A stretch of DNA of 23,003 bases from contig JBFWOE010000034.1 in NCBI GenBank assembly GCA_050250695.1, forward strand, positions 1 to 23,003, given 5' to 3'. This document shows, one piece after another, positions 14,801 through 21,749 of the stretch. Numbering within the stretch: position 1 is the first letter of the stretch; each line of letters opens with the position of its first letter. Under the pieces are notes generated by a model, which made no database searches, was not told where the DNA came from, and saw only the letters and a list, made by a program, of their open reading frames with translations. Both the position numbers and the translations under genes were made by a program. Source of the stretch: Ga0077527 sp050250695 (GTDB taxonomy: Bacteria; Pseudomonadota; Gammaproteobacteria; Burkholderiales; SG8-41).

Positions 14801-15828
14801 CGCGCGAAGATGCCGCCGCCATCGACTATCCGCCGCACCTGCGCTGCAATTACCGCGTCGTCGACGAATCGGGCCGCGAGCTCGCCTCCGGCCGCGACCT
14901 CGCCGCGCTGAAGCAGCAGCTCGGCGAGGCGGCGCAGCTGACCTTCGGCGAAACCAGCACCGGCATCGAGCGCGAGGGCATACGCGCCTGGGATTTCGGC
15001 GAGCTGCCGCCGACCATCACCTTCACCCGCGCCGGACGCAGGGTCACCGGTTACCCTGCGCTGGCCGACGAAGGCGACAGCGTGGCGATCCGCCTGTTTG
15101 ATGTCGGAAGCGTCGCCCGGGACTCGATGCGCGCCGGCGTGGTGCGGCTGATGCGCCTGGTGCTGAAGGAGCAGATGCGCCAGCTGGAAAAAAACCTCAA
15201 GGGCTTCGAGCAGGCGGCGCTGCAGCTGCGTGCGGTCGCCAATGTCGACGACCTGCGCGCCGACCTCGTTGCCGCGATCTGCGACCGCGCCTTCATCGGC
15301 GACGATGGACTGCCGAGGGGGCTGAAAGCGTTCGAGGACCAGGTCAAACGCGCGCGCACGCGCCTGCCTGCAGTCAGCGAGGCGGCCTGCCGCATGTTCG
15401 TGACCATCGCCGCCGAACACCACCAGCTGTCGCTGGCGCTGGGCGCGGTGAAAGGCAACGTCGTACGCGCCGCCAACGACATCCGCGCGCAGTGCCAGCG
15501 GCTGATCCACAAGGGATTCTTCAGCGCGACGCCGTGGGCGCAGCTCACGCACCTGCCGCGTTACCTGAAGGCGATGCAGATGCGCCTGCAGAAGTATCCG
15601 GCCAACGCCGAACGCGACGCCAAGCACGCGGCGAGCATCGCCGAACTGTGGGGACGCTACGAGATGCGCCTCGACCTGCAGAAAAAAGCCGGCGCCGTCG
15701 ATCCGCGGCTGCTCGAGTTCCGCTGGCACATCGAGGAACTGCGGGTGTCGCTCTACGCGCAGGAACTGAAGACGCCGTATCCGGTGTCTTACAAACGGCT
15801 CGACAAATTGTGGACTGCGATGGCTTGA
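11834..15828 (+). CDS. hrpA: ATP-dependent RNA helicase HrpA (DEAH/RHA), interrupted by an assembly gap
   Basis: A large DEAH-box 3'-5' RNA helicase with a role in rescue of stalled or colliding ribosomes in E. coli. Walker A is GETGSGKT (residues 54-61), the DEAH box is at 151-154, and SAT is at 183-185. After the gap come TNVAETSLT, the QRAGRCGR motif VI, the HA2/OB domains and the long HrpA-specific C-terminal region. The 100-N gap (12489-12588) is flanked by identical 127-bp copies. Removing the gap and one copy (227 bp) restores a single frame of about 1255 codons, close to E. coli HrpA (1300). It is therefore not a pseudogene. There is no in-frame ATG between the upstream stop (11777) and the helicase core. 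TTG at 11834 is used, with GAGGGGG upstream at a long spacing; TTG at 11864 is an alternative. An AT-rich island lies at about 14221-14262. Confidence 0.93.
12362..12488 (+). repeat. First copy of a 127-bp exact repeat flanking the gap (assembly artefact)
   Basis: The sequence is identical base for base to 12589-12715 and ends exactly where the Ns begin. It encodes the SAT motif region of HrpA. The two copies represent the same locus at the ends of two contigs. Confidence 0.93.
12489..12588. other. Assembly gap of 100 Ns inside hrpA
   Basis: Exactly 100 Ns, the usual placeholder length for a gap of unknown size. The flanks are the same 127 bp, so the true gap is most likely negative (an overlap) and no sequence is missing. 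Collapsing it keeps the hrpA frame open. Confidence 0.97.
12589..12715 (+). repeat. Second copy of the 127-bp repeat flanking the gap (assembly artefact)
   Basis: The counterpart of 12362-12488. It continues into the rest of hrpA in a frame shifted by 227 bp relative to the first copy; this shift vanishes when one copy and the Ns are removed. Confidence 0.93.
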
Positions 15829-15850
15829 ATCCCGTGCGCCATGGTTACAC

Positions 15851-15860
15851 TTGCGCGCAA
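15851..15860. promoter_or_regulatory. Perfect 10-bp palindrome upstream of the OYE gene
   Basis: TTGCGCGCAA lies 21 bp before the OYE start, inside outer arms GGTTA (15843) and TAACC (15868). It is a possible operator in the only 53 bp between hrpA and the OYE gene. GC-rich short palindromes also arise by chance. Confidence 0.25.
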
Positions 15861-15881
15861 TCCGGAATAACCGAAAACCCC

Positions 15882-17102
15882 ATGACCGAAACCAGCCCCG
15901 ACACGCCGCTGCTGTTCACGCCGATCAAACTGCGCGGCATCACCGCGCGCAACCGCATCGTCAGTTCGCCGATGTGCCAGTACGCCTCCGACGATGGCGG
16001 TCCCGAGGAATGGCAGCTGGTCAATTTCGGGCGTTTCGCGATGGGCGGCTGCGGCATCGTGTTCACCGAGGAGACCGCGGTCGAAGCGCGCGGCCGCAAG
16101 ACCCACCACTGCGCCGTCATCTACCATGACAGCCACGTTGCGGCCTACCGTCGCATCACTGATTTCATCCGCGCGCAGGGCGCGGTGCCGGCGATGCAGC
16201 TGGGCCACTGCGGACGCCGCGCTTCGCAGCACGGCCCGCTGAAAGACCGCGCCAAACTCACTGCGGCCGAGCAGCCCTGGCAGGGCATCTCGCCCAGCCC
16301 GCTGCCGCCGACGCCCGACGGCGCGATTCCGCGCGAGATGGACCTCAAGGACATCCGCGACACCATTGCTGCCTGGCGCGAGGCCGCGCAGCGCGCACTT
16401 GATGCCGGCTACGACATTTGCGAAATCCACGGCGCCCACGGTTACCTGATCCACCAGTTCCTGTCGCCGCTGTCCAACCTGCGCAGCGATGCATATGGCG
16501 GCGACCTGCAGGGGCGCATGCGTTATGCACTGGAAGTCGTCGAAGCCGTGCGTGCGGTGTGGCCGCAGGAGCGGCCGCTTTGGTTCCGCACTTCGGCCGT
16601 CGAAGGGCCGGGCGGCGTCTGGGGCATAGAGGAAACGCTGGCGCTGGTGCGCGAACTGAAGCTGCGCGGCGTGGACATGATCGATTGTTCGTCCGGCGGC
16701 ATCGCCCTCGGCGGCGAAGGCGGTTTGCCTGCTGTGCCCCGCGTGCCCGGGTTCCAGGCCGGATATGCGCGTGAAATCCGCCGCGGGACCGGCATGCCCA
16801 CCGTCGCGGTCGGCATGATCAGCACGGCGCAACATGCCGAGGCCCTGCTGCGCGAAGGCCATGCCGACCTCATCGCGCTGGCGCGTGGCCTGATGGACGA
16901 TCCCAACTGGCCGCTGCACGCAGCCCGCGAACTGGGTGTAGCCGATCCTCTGGCGCTGGTGCATCCGCGCGAAGCGCAGCGTCTGCGCCAGCTCGAGCAT
17001 CACCATCGCGATTACCCGCCGGGCAGCGCGATCGAGATCCCGTTCGCTACTGAAGAGCGGGTGGCCTATTCCTGGGAAACCGGCATCGCCCGCCGCGATT
17101 GA
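15882..17102 (+). CDS. NADH:flavin oxidoreductase, Old Yellow Enzyme family (YqjM-like)
   Basis: A 406-residue FMN-dependent TIM-barrel ene-reductase that reduces activated C=C bonds using NAD(P)H. The N-terminal barrel start (LFTPIKLRGITARNRIV) leads to SPMCQYAS, with Cys32 at the redox-tuning cysteine position of the YqjM (thermophilic-like) class. The FMN/substrate segment reads QLGHCGRRAS, where QLAHAGRKA is usual. The substrate-binding His pair is in EIHGAHGYLIHQF, followed by LSPLSNLRSDAYGG. The phosphate-binding end (VAVGMI and DLIALARGLMDDPNW) is intact. The protein is longer than YqjM (338) because of a C-terminal tail of about 50 residues after the barrel. The start ATG at 15882 is the first in a frame that upstream only overprints hrpA; no Shine-Dalgarno is visible. 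The neighbouring hydrolase and Bug proteins hint at catabolism of unsaturated or aromatic acids; the substrate is unknown. Confidence 0.93.
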   Translation: MTETSPDTPLLFTPIKLRGITARNRIVSSPMCQYASDDGGPEEWQLVNFGRFAMGGCGIVFTEETAVEARGRKTHHCAVIYHDSHVAAYRRITDFIRAQGAVPAMQLGHCGRRASQHGPLKDRAKLTAAEQPWQGISPSPLPPTPDGAIPREMDLKDIRDTIAAWREAAQRALDAGYDICEIHGAHGYLIHQFLSPLSNLRSDAYGGDLQGRMRYALEVVEAVRAVWPQERPLWFRTSAVEGPGGVWGIEETLALVRELKLRGVDMIDCSSGGIALGGEGGLPAVPRVPGFQAGYAREIRRGTGMPTVAVGMISTAQHAEALLREGHADLIALARGLMDDPNWPLHAARELGVADPLALVHPREAQRLRQLEHHHRDYPPGSAIEIPFATEERVAYSWETGIARRD

Positions 17103-17104
17103 AA

Positions 17105-17896
17105 TCAGCCGCCGCGGCGTGCAATGAATTCCAGAGTGGTCTTTGCGGTGAGGTCGGGATCGGTGCCGGCGGCGTGGTAGCCGTCGATCGGGAGGATCTT
17201 CAGCTCCGAACCCGGGATGGTTTTCTGCCAGCCTTCGAAGACTTCCCTGCCGCGACGTGCGGTGTCGGTGCCGATCACCAGCGTCGGCGCCTTGATGCGT
17301 TTGATGTCCTCGCGGATGTCGATCGCGCCGACCCAGCGCATGTAGGCATGGACCGTAGACAGCGGCGTCTGTCCCATCATGTCCGACCACCAGGCGATGC
17401 CTGCGTCCGGCATCTTGCTGCCCATGCGTTCGCGCTGGGTGCGCATCGCCCAGGCGCGCACGCTGGTGCGTTCCATTTCCTCGATCCATCCGGCGGCATT
17501 CGGCGGCGTCACCGGCGAACACGACACGGTGACGGTCTTCACCAGTTCCGGCCGTGCCGCCGCCAGCGCCAGCACGCTGATGCCGCCGCTCTTGCCGCCG
17601 ACGATATGCACCGGACCGCCGTTGCAGACCTGCTGGATGATTCTTGACAGATCATCGATGTAGCGGTCGTTGCTCAGCGGGTAATCCTTCGCCACCGGTG
17701 TTGACAGGCCGAAGCCGCGCTGGTCGATGCGCACCATGCGGTATCGCCGCGAGAAATGCGGCACCCACGCCCGCCACGCTTCCGTGCATTCGGTAAAGCC
17801 GTGCACGAACAGCACGGTGTCGGGTTTCGTCCAGCCATCAGTATGGTCGTCGACCAGGTAATGCAGGCGGCAGTCGGGCAGGGCAAGGTAGGGCAT
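17105..17896 (-). CDS. Alpha/beta hydrolase
   Basis: 263 residues, cytosolic. The oxyanion strand is VLFVHGFTE (residues 28-36). DQRGFGLS precedes a nucleophile elbow GGKSGG with Ser103, where GHSMGG is more usual; Gly-Lys replaces the common His before the serine. The acid is likely in VIGTDTARRG and the His in DGYHAAGTDPD near the C-terminus. The fold and length suit ring-cleavage-product hydrolases, haloperoxidase-like esterases and lactonases alike. The start at 17896 is supported by AGGA 8 nt upstream; the frame extending to 18052 only overprints the Bug gene. It lies 28 bp downstream of a Bug-type binding protein on the same strand, so the pair is probably an operon handling one organic acid or ester. 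It converges with the OYE gene with 2 bp between. Confidence 0.88.
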   Translation of the reverse strand: MPYLALPDCRLHYLVDDHTDGWTKPDTVLFVHGFTECTEAWRAWVPHFSRRYRMVRIDQRGFGLSTPVAKDYPLSNDRYIDDLSRIIQQVCNGGPVHIVGGKSGGISVLALAAARPELVKTVTVSCSPVTPPNAAGWIEEMERTSVRAWAMRTQRERMGSKMPDAGIAWWSDMMGQTPLSTVHAYMRWVGAIDIREDIKRIKAPTLVIGTDTARRGREVFEGWQKTIPGSELKILPIDGYHAAGTDPDLTAKTTLEFIARRGG

Positions 17897-17924
17897 GGTT
17901 TTATCCTGGGTGGTGTGGGCCGGC

Positions 17925-18884
17925 CTAACGACGGATGCCGGTGGACTGGATGATCTTTGCCCACTTTTTGATGTCGCTGCGGATCTGGGCATCGAATTCT
18001 GCCGGCGTGTTGCCGACCGGAGTCGCACCCTCGCCGGTGAGCACCCGTGCAAATTCCGGCGAGCGGATGATCGCGACGAGTTCGCGGTTGAGCCTGCCGA
18101 TGACGGCGGCGGGCGTGCCTTTCGGCGCGAGTATGCCGTTCCAGCCGCGGGCTTCGTAACCGGGCAGCGTGTCGGCGATCGGCGGCACGTCGGGCAGTAT
18201 GGACAGGCGCTGGCGCGCGCCGACGCCCAGCGCGCGGATGCGTCCGGCCTTGACCTGCGGGCCGACGGTGCCGGCGGAGCCGATCAGGTAGAAATCGATT
18301 TCACCGGAAATCACCGCGGCCAGCGCCTGCGGCGATCCCTTGTAGGCGACCTGCGTGAACTGGATGCCGGCCATCGAGCGCAGCAGTTCCGCGCCCAGCG
18401 AACCCATGCTGCCCGCGCCGACCGAACCGTGATTCAGCTTGCCGGGGCTGGCCTTGGCGATATCGATCAATTCCTTGACCGATTTCGCCGGCGACTGCGC
18501 GCCGACCACCAGCACCGGCGATACCGCGCTGACCATGGTGATCGGTGCGAAGTCGTTGGCGGTGTCGTAGGGAATGTCCTTGAACAGGCTCTGGTTCACG
18601 GTATGCGACGGGAACACCATCAGCAGGGTGTAGCCGTCGGGTGTCGACTTGGCGACGATCGAGGATCCGAGAATGCCGCTGGCACCGGGCCGGTTGTCGA
18701 TGACGACCTGCTGGCCGAGGCTTTCCGAAAGTTTCGGGGAGATGGTGCGGCCGATGATGTCAGTGATGCCGCCGGCGCCGCTGGGGATGATCATGCGGAC
18801 CGGGCGGGTCGGATAGTTTTCAGCGGCCATCGCGGTGTGCGCGGTGAAGGTGGCGGCCAGCAGCAGTCCGGACAGATATTTCAT
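17925..18884 (-). CDS. Tripartite tricarboxylate transporter substrate-binding protein, Bug/TctC family
   Basis: 319 residues. Residues 1-20 are a Sec signal peptide (MKYLSGLLLAATFTAHTAMA) cleaved before ENYPTRPVR. The Bug signatures follow: PTRPVRMIIPSGAGGITDIIGR for the first carboxylate-binding loop, VVIDNRPGASGILG, STPDGYTLL, and VAYKGSPQALAAVISGEIDF for the second loop. LPGYEARGWNGILAPKGTP and the C-terminal dimer-like helix complete the family order. Bug proteins bind carboxylates, amides or amino acids in the periplasm. No TctA or TctB membrane genes are adjacent, so this is an orphan, as is common in Burkholderiales. AAGGA precedes the start at 18884. Its leader has TATAAT on the minus strand (18923-18918). 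It probably shares a transcript with the hydrolase downstream. Confidence 0.95.
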   Translation of the reverse strand: MKYLSGLLLAATFTAHTAMAAENYPTRPVRMIIPSGAGGITDIIGRTISPKLSESLGQQVVIDNRPGASGILGSSIVAKSTPDGYTLLMVFPSHTVNQSLFKDIPYDTANDFAPITMVSAVSPVLVVGAQSPAKSVKELIDIAKASPGKLNHGSVGAGSMGSLGAELLRSMAGIQFTQVAYKGSPQALAAVISGEIDFYLIGSAGTVGPQVKAGRIRALGVGARQRLSILPDVPPIADTLPGYEARGWNGILAPKGTPAAVIGRLNRELVAIIRSPEFARVLTGEGATPVGNTPAEFDAQIRSDIKKWAKIIQSTGIRR

Positions 18885-18917
18885 GATGCGGTCCTTGAAT
18901 AATTCAGACAGCCGGAA

Positions 18918-18923
18918 ATTATA
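18918..18923 (-). promoter_or_regulatory. Candidate -10 box for the minus-strand Bug gene
   Basis: A perfect TATAAT on the minus strand would give a leader of about 27 nt before the start at 18884. No good -35 is seen at 16-18 bp, so an activator may be needed, or the match may be chance. Confidence 0.4.
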
Positions 18924-18981
18924 AGTGCGGGAATGCGCAGCAGACAGCATCATTCCAGACTGCGGCGCCGGCATTGAGACC

Positions 18982-18994
18982 ATATCATGGATAT
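18982..18994. promoter_or_regulatory. Palindrome in the divergent Bug-Bug intergenic region
   Basis: ATATC-ATG-GATAT is a perfect 13-bp inverted repeat, AT-rich, in the 221-bp region between two divergent binding-protein genes. It is a possible shared operator. No regulator gene is adjacent, so any factor would act from elsewhere. Confidence 0.3.
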
Positions 18995-19105
18995 CCTGCG
19001 CCAAACGGGCCGCACCCACCGTAAACTGCGCAGCTGTGATCCGGGGTGACGCAGCGCGGCGCCATTGCCGGCCGTGCCCGGACAGAACAACACCAGGAGA
19101 AAATC

Positions 19106-20095
19106 ATGTACAGGATCAAGCAGCGCGTCGCAGTCGTGCTGACGGCTTTGTCCGTAGCCGCTGTTGCGCCGACGGGCTGGGCCGCCGATGCGGCGAAGGA
19201 TTTTCCGAACAAGCCGGTGCGCCTGATCGCGCCGTTCACGCCGGGCGCCGGCACCGACACCACTGCGCGCATGCTGGCCAGACACATGAGTGACCAATGG
19301 GGGCAACAGGTGATCGTCGACAACCGCACCGGCGCGGCCGGCGCGATCGGCGTCAGCATCGCCAACGACGCCAATCCCGACGGCTACACCATCTGCCTGA
19401 TTTCGGCGTCGCACAGCGTCAATTCGGCCACCAACACCAAGCTGCCCTACGACCTGACCAAAGACCTGCAGGGCATTTCGCAGGCGACTTCGCTGTTCTA
19501 CGTGGTCTACATCAATTCCGCGGTGCCGGTGAAAAGCATCCAGGAAATGGTCGCATACGCGAAGGCGAATCCGGGCAAGCTGCTGTTCAGTTCGTCAGGA
19601 ACCGGTGGACTGCAGCATTTTGCCGGCGAGATGTTCAACCACCTCGCCAAAGTGAAAATGGTGCACGTGCCGTTCAAGGGTTCGGCCTCGGGCATCGTCG
19701 CCAACCTCGCCGGGGAAGTGCAGGTCGGCTTCGGCACGCTGTTCGGCGTGCGTGCGCACTGGCAGGCGGGCCGGTTGCGCGTGCTGGCGATGACCAAGGC
19801 CAGACGTTCGCAGGCGATTCCCGACATTCCGACTGTGGCCGAGGCCGGCGTGCCGGGTTACGAGGTCGACCAGTGGTACGGCATCATCGGTTCGGCGAAG
19901 ATTCCGAAACCCGTCGTCAACAGGATCCGCGGCGCCATCGTCACCGCGCTCAAGGATCCCGAGGTGGCCAAGCGCCTCGCGCGCGACGGCTCGACCCCTG
20001 TGGGTTCGACGCCCGAGGAATTCAGCCGCCACATCAAGTCCGAAGTCGACAAGTGGCGCAAGCTGGCGAAGGACGCGGGACTGCAGCTGCATTGA
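19106..20095 (+). CDS. Tripartite tricarboxylate transporter substrate-binding protein, Bug/TctC family (second copy)
   Basis: 329 residues. A Sec signal (MYRIKQRVAVVLTALSVAAV to GWAADA) is cleaved near residue 26. The Bug core follows: FPNKPVRLIAPFTPGAGTDTTAR, VIVDNRTGAAGAIG, NPDGYTICLI, the PFKGSASGIVANLAGEVQVGF loop, and PGYEVDQWYGIIG. It differs clearly from the divergent neighbour in both ligand loops (FTPGAGTDTT against PSGAGGITDI). The two are paralogues with probably different ligands, not a recent duplication. The start is supported by CAGGAG 7 nt upstream. No TctA/TctB genes adjoin. It converges with the PhoD-type gene across 15 bp. Confidence 0.95.
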   Translation: MYRIKQRVAVVLTALSVAAVAPTGWAADAAKDFPNKPVRLIAPFTPGAGTDTTARMLARHMSDQWGQQVIVDNRTGAAGAIGVSIANDANPDGYTICLISASHSVNSATNTKLPYDLTKDLQGISQATSLFYVVYINSAVPVKSIQEMVAYAKANPGKLLFSSSGTGGLQHFAGEMFNHLAKVKMVHVPFKGSASGIVANLAGEVQVGFGTLFGVRAHWQAGRLRVLAMTKARRSQAIPDIPTVAEAGVPGYEVDQWYGIIGSAKIPKPVVNRIRGAIVTALKDPEVAKRLARDGSTPVGSTPEEFSRHIKSEVDKWRKLAKDAGLQLH

Positions 20096-20110
20096 CCGGG
20101 AGGGGTGCCC

Positions 20111-21712
20111 TCAGGGTTTTCCGGTTTGTGCGGGCAGCCGGAGGACGGCATCAGGCACCGGTTTGCCGTCAATGTCGCGGATTTCCACAGTCAGTGCGGC
20201 GGTGGCGGCATCGATTTCGAGACGGCCGTAGGCAAAAGCGTTTCTGCCGGCATAAGTGGCCAGGCGCGCGGGGTTGAAGGTGGTGTCCACCCGGGCCTTG
20301 CCTGAAGCTGCGCCGGCACGCAGGGGGCCGATGTTGGCTTCATGGAAGTCAATGCGGCCGTCACGGTCAGGGTCATAAGCAAACAGGTTGGAGAAATGCT
20401 TGTCGCCGGTGATGAACAGCACGTTGCGGATGCGCCGGGTCATGATGTATCTGACGATTTCATCGAGTTCACGCGCATAGCCGTAGGGATTGTCCGGTTC
20501 GACTGCGGCCCAGGCATCGCGGTACCAGCGACCTTCCGGGTCGCGTTCATTGCCGCCGGCGATGGACAGCGGCACCGAACTGACGATCAGTTTCCAGGTG
20601 GCATCGGATTTGTCGAGCGCGTCCAGCAACCAGCGCTTCTGTTCTGCGCCCAGCATTGATTTCGGGTGTTCGGCGCTGTCCATCCGGTAACGCGGATCGC
20701 GGTAACTGCGGACGTCAAGCATGAATATCTCGGCATGTTTACCCCAGCGCAGGCTGCGGTAGAGCCGGCGTTCGTGGGTGCCTGACGGATCGACCAGCAC
20801 CCGTATCGGGTTGTACTCGAACATCACCTGGCGGCCGTCGCGGAACAGGACCGGATTGAAAAATACCGAACGGCGTCGCCCCTGCTTGCTCTTGGTGGTA
20901 CTCCAGGGCATGAATTCGCCGCGGGGGCGTGACGGGTCGCCTTGCTTCAAACGTGAATCCCGCGCCAGTTCTTCGGGCGCAGGACCAAGCGTCAGTTCCG
21001 GCCCGCCGCTGTCGTTGACGATTTCATGATCATCCCAGGTGGCGATGATGGGCGTACGTTCAAGAAAACGCGCATAACGATGGTCGCTGCGGTGATACAG
21101 CCAGTCGCGCCTGAAATCATCGGCATTGCTGACATGGCCGGGACCCGGCTTGGGAATCTGGAAGTCATTGCCTTTGGGGAAATCCGGGGCCTGCGCGGTA
21201 ACCGGGCGGTCGGAATAGATCATGTCGCCCAGTGCCAGGAACAGGTCGGCATTTTCGGATGCCATTGGCTTGAAGATAGGCCAACCGTCCATGGCCAGGC
21301 CCGCGTCAGCGCGCAAACGTCCATAACCCTGGCCGCCGAGGTCCGCACCGAACAGCAGGCGCAGGCTGCTGCCGGTGTCGGCGTCTGGTGCGGTGGCAAA
21401 GCTGCCCTCCCGCGGCAACGGTCCATCGATGCCGCGGACGCGGTAGTGGTATCGCGTTGCCGGTTGCAGTCCTGTGATCTCGGTTTGTGCCGTGTTGCCA
21501 TGGTTTGCAGCGGCCCGGACCTCCCTGCGGGCCACCACGTCAGAGAATTGCGGGTCCCGGGCGACTTCAAAATGATAGGTGCCGGCTTCGTCGGCGCGCA
21601 TCCATAAAACAGCCGCATTGCCGGTAACGTCGCCGCTGGCCAGCAACTGCGCCTGCGAAACCGGCGCGGTCAGCGTCGCGACCAGCATGAGAATTCGGTT
21701 CAGTCGATTCAT
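20111..21712 (-). CDS. PhoD-family alkaline phosphatase / phosphodiesterase
   Basis: 533 residues, exported: a short signal peptide (MNRLNRILMLVATLTAPVSQAQ) precedes the mature chain. Residues about 25-110 form the beta-sandwich PhoD N-domain (AVLWMRAD, GLQPATRYHYRVRG). The metallophosphatase core follows, with FGADLGGQGYGR, GDMIYSD (162-168), TWDDHEIVNDSGG (from 225) and GDKHFSN (436-442). PhoD enzymes hydrolyse phosphomono- and diesters with Ca2+ and Fe3+. Just after the last metal motif, residues 447-458 (DPDRDGRIDFHE) have exact EF-hand loop spacing. The start at 21712 is chosen for the signal peptide and GGAGAG upstream; the open frame to 21766 adds no hydrophobic leader. It lies 37 bp downstream of the sulfatase-type gene on the same strand, and the two are probably co-transcribed. 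Confidence 0.92.
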   Translation of the reverse strand: MNRLNRILMLVATLTAPVSQAQLLASGDVTGNAAVLWMRADEAGTYHFEVARDPQFSDVVARREVRAAANHGNTAQTEITGLQPATRYHYRVRGIDGPLPREGSFATAPDADTGSSLRLLFGADLGGQGYGRLRADAGLAMDGWPIFKPMASENADLFLALGDMIYSDRPVTAQAPDFPKGNDFQIPKPGPGHVSNADDFRRDWLYHRSDHRYARFLERTPIIATWDDHEIVNDSGGPELTLGPAPEELARDSRLKQGDPSRPRGEFMPWSTTKSKQGRRRSVFFNPVLFRDGRQVMFEYNPIRVLVDPSGTHERRLYRSLRWGKHAEIFMLDVRSYRDPRYRMDSAEHPKSMLGAEQKRWLLDALDKSDATWKLIVSSVPLSIAGGNERDPEGRWYRDAWAAVEPDNPYGYARELDEIVRYIMTRRIRNVLFITGDKHFSNLFAYDPDRDGRIDFHEANIGPLRAGAASGKARVDTTFNPARLATYAGRNAFAYGRLEIDAATAALTVEIRDIDGKPVPDAVLRLPAQTGKP

Positions 21713-21749
21713 GTGGCTCTCCGGAAGAATTGGGGCGCGCAATGCGTCA

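Noticed and set aside
14125..15729. Long minus-strand open frame (534 codons) opposite hrpA
   Set aside because: It is a shadow of the HrpA C-terminal region with no recognisable motifs.
15789..17522. Long minus-strand open frame (577 codons) opposite the OYE gene and the hydrolase
   Set aside because: It covers two well-supported genes in another frame; composition is typical of antisense GC-rich reading.
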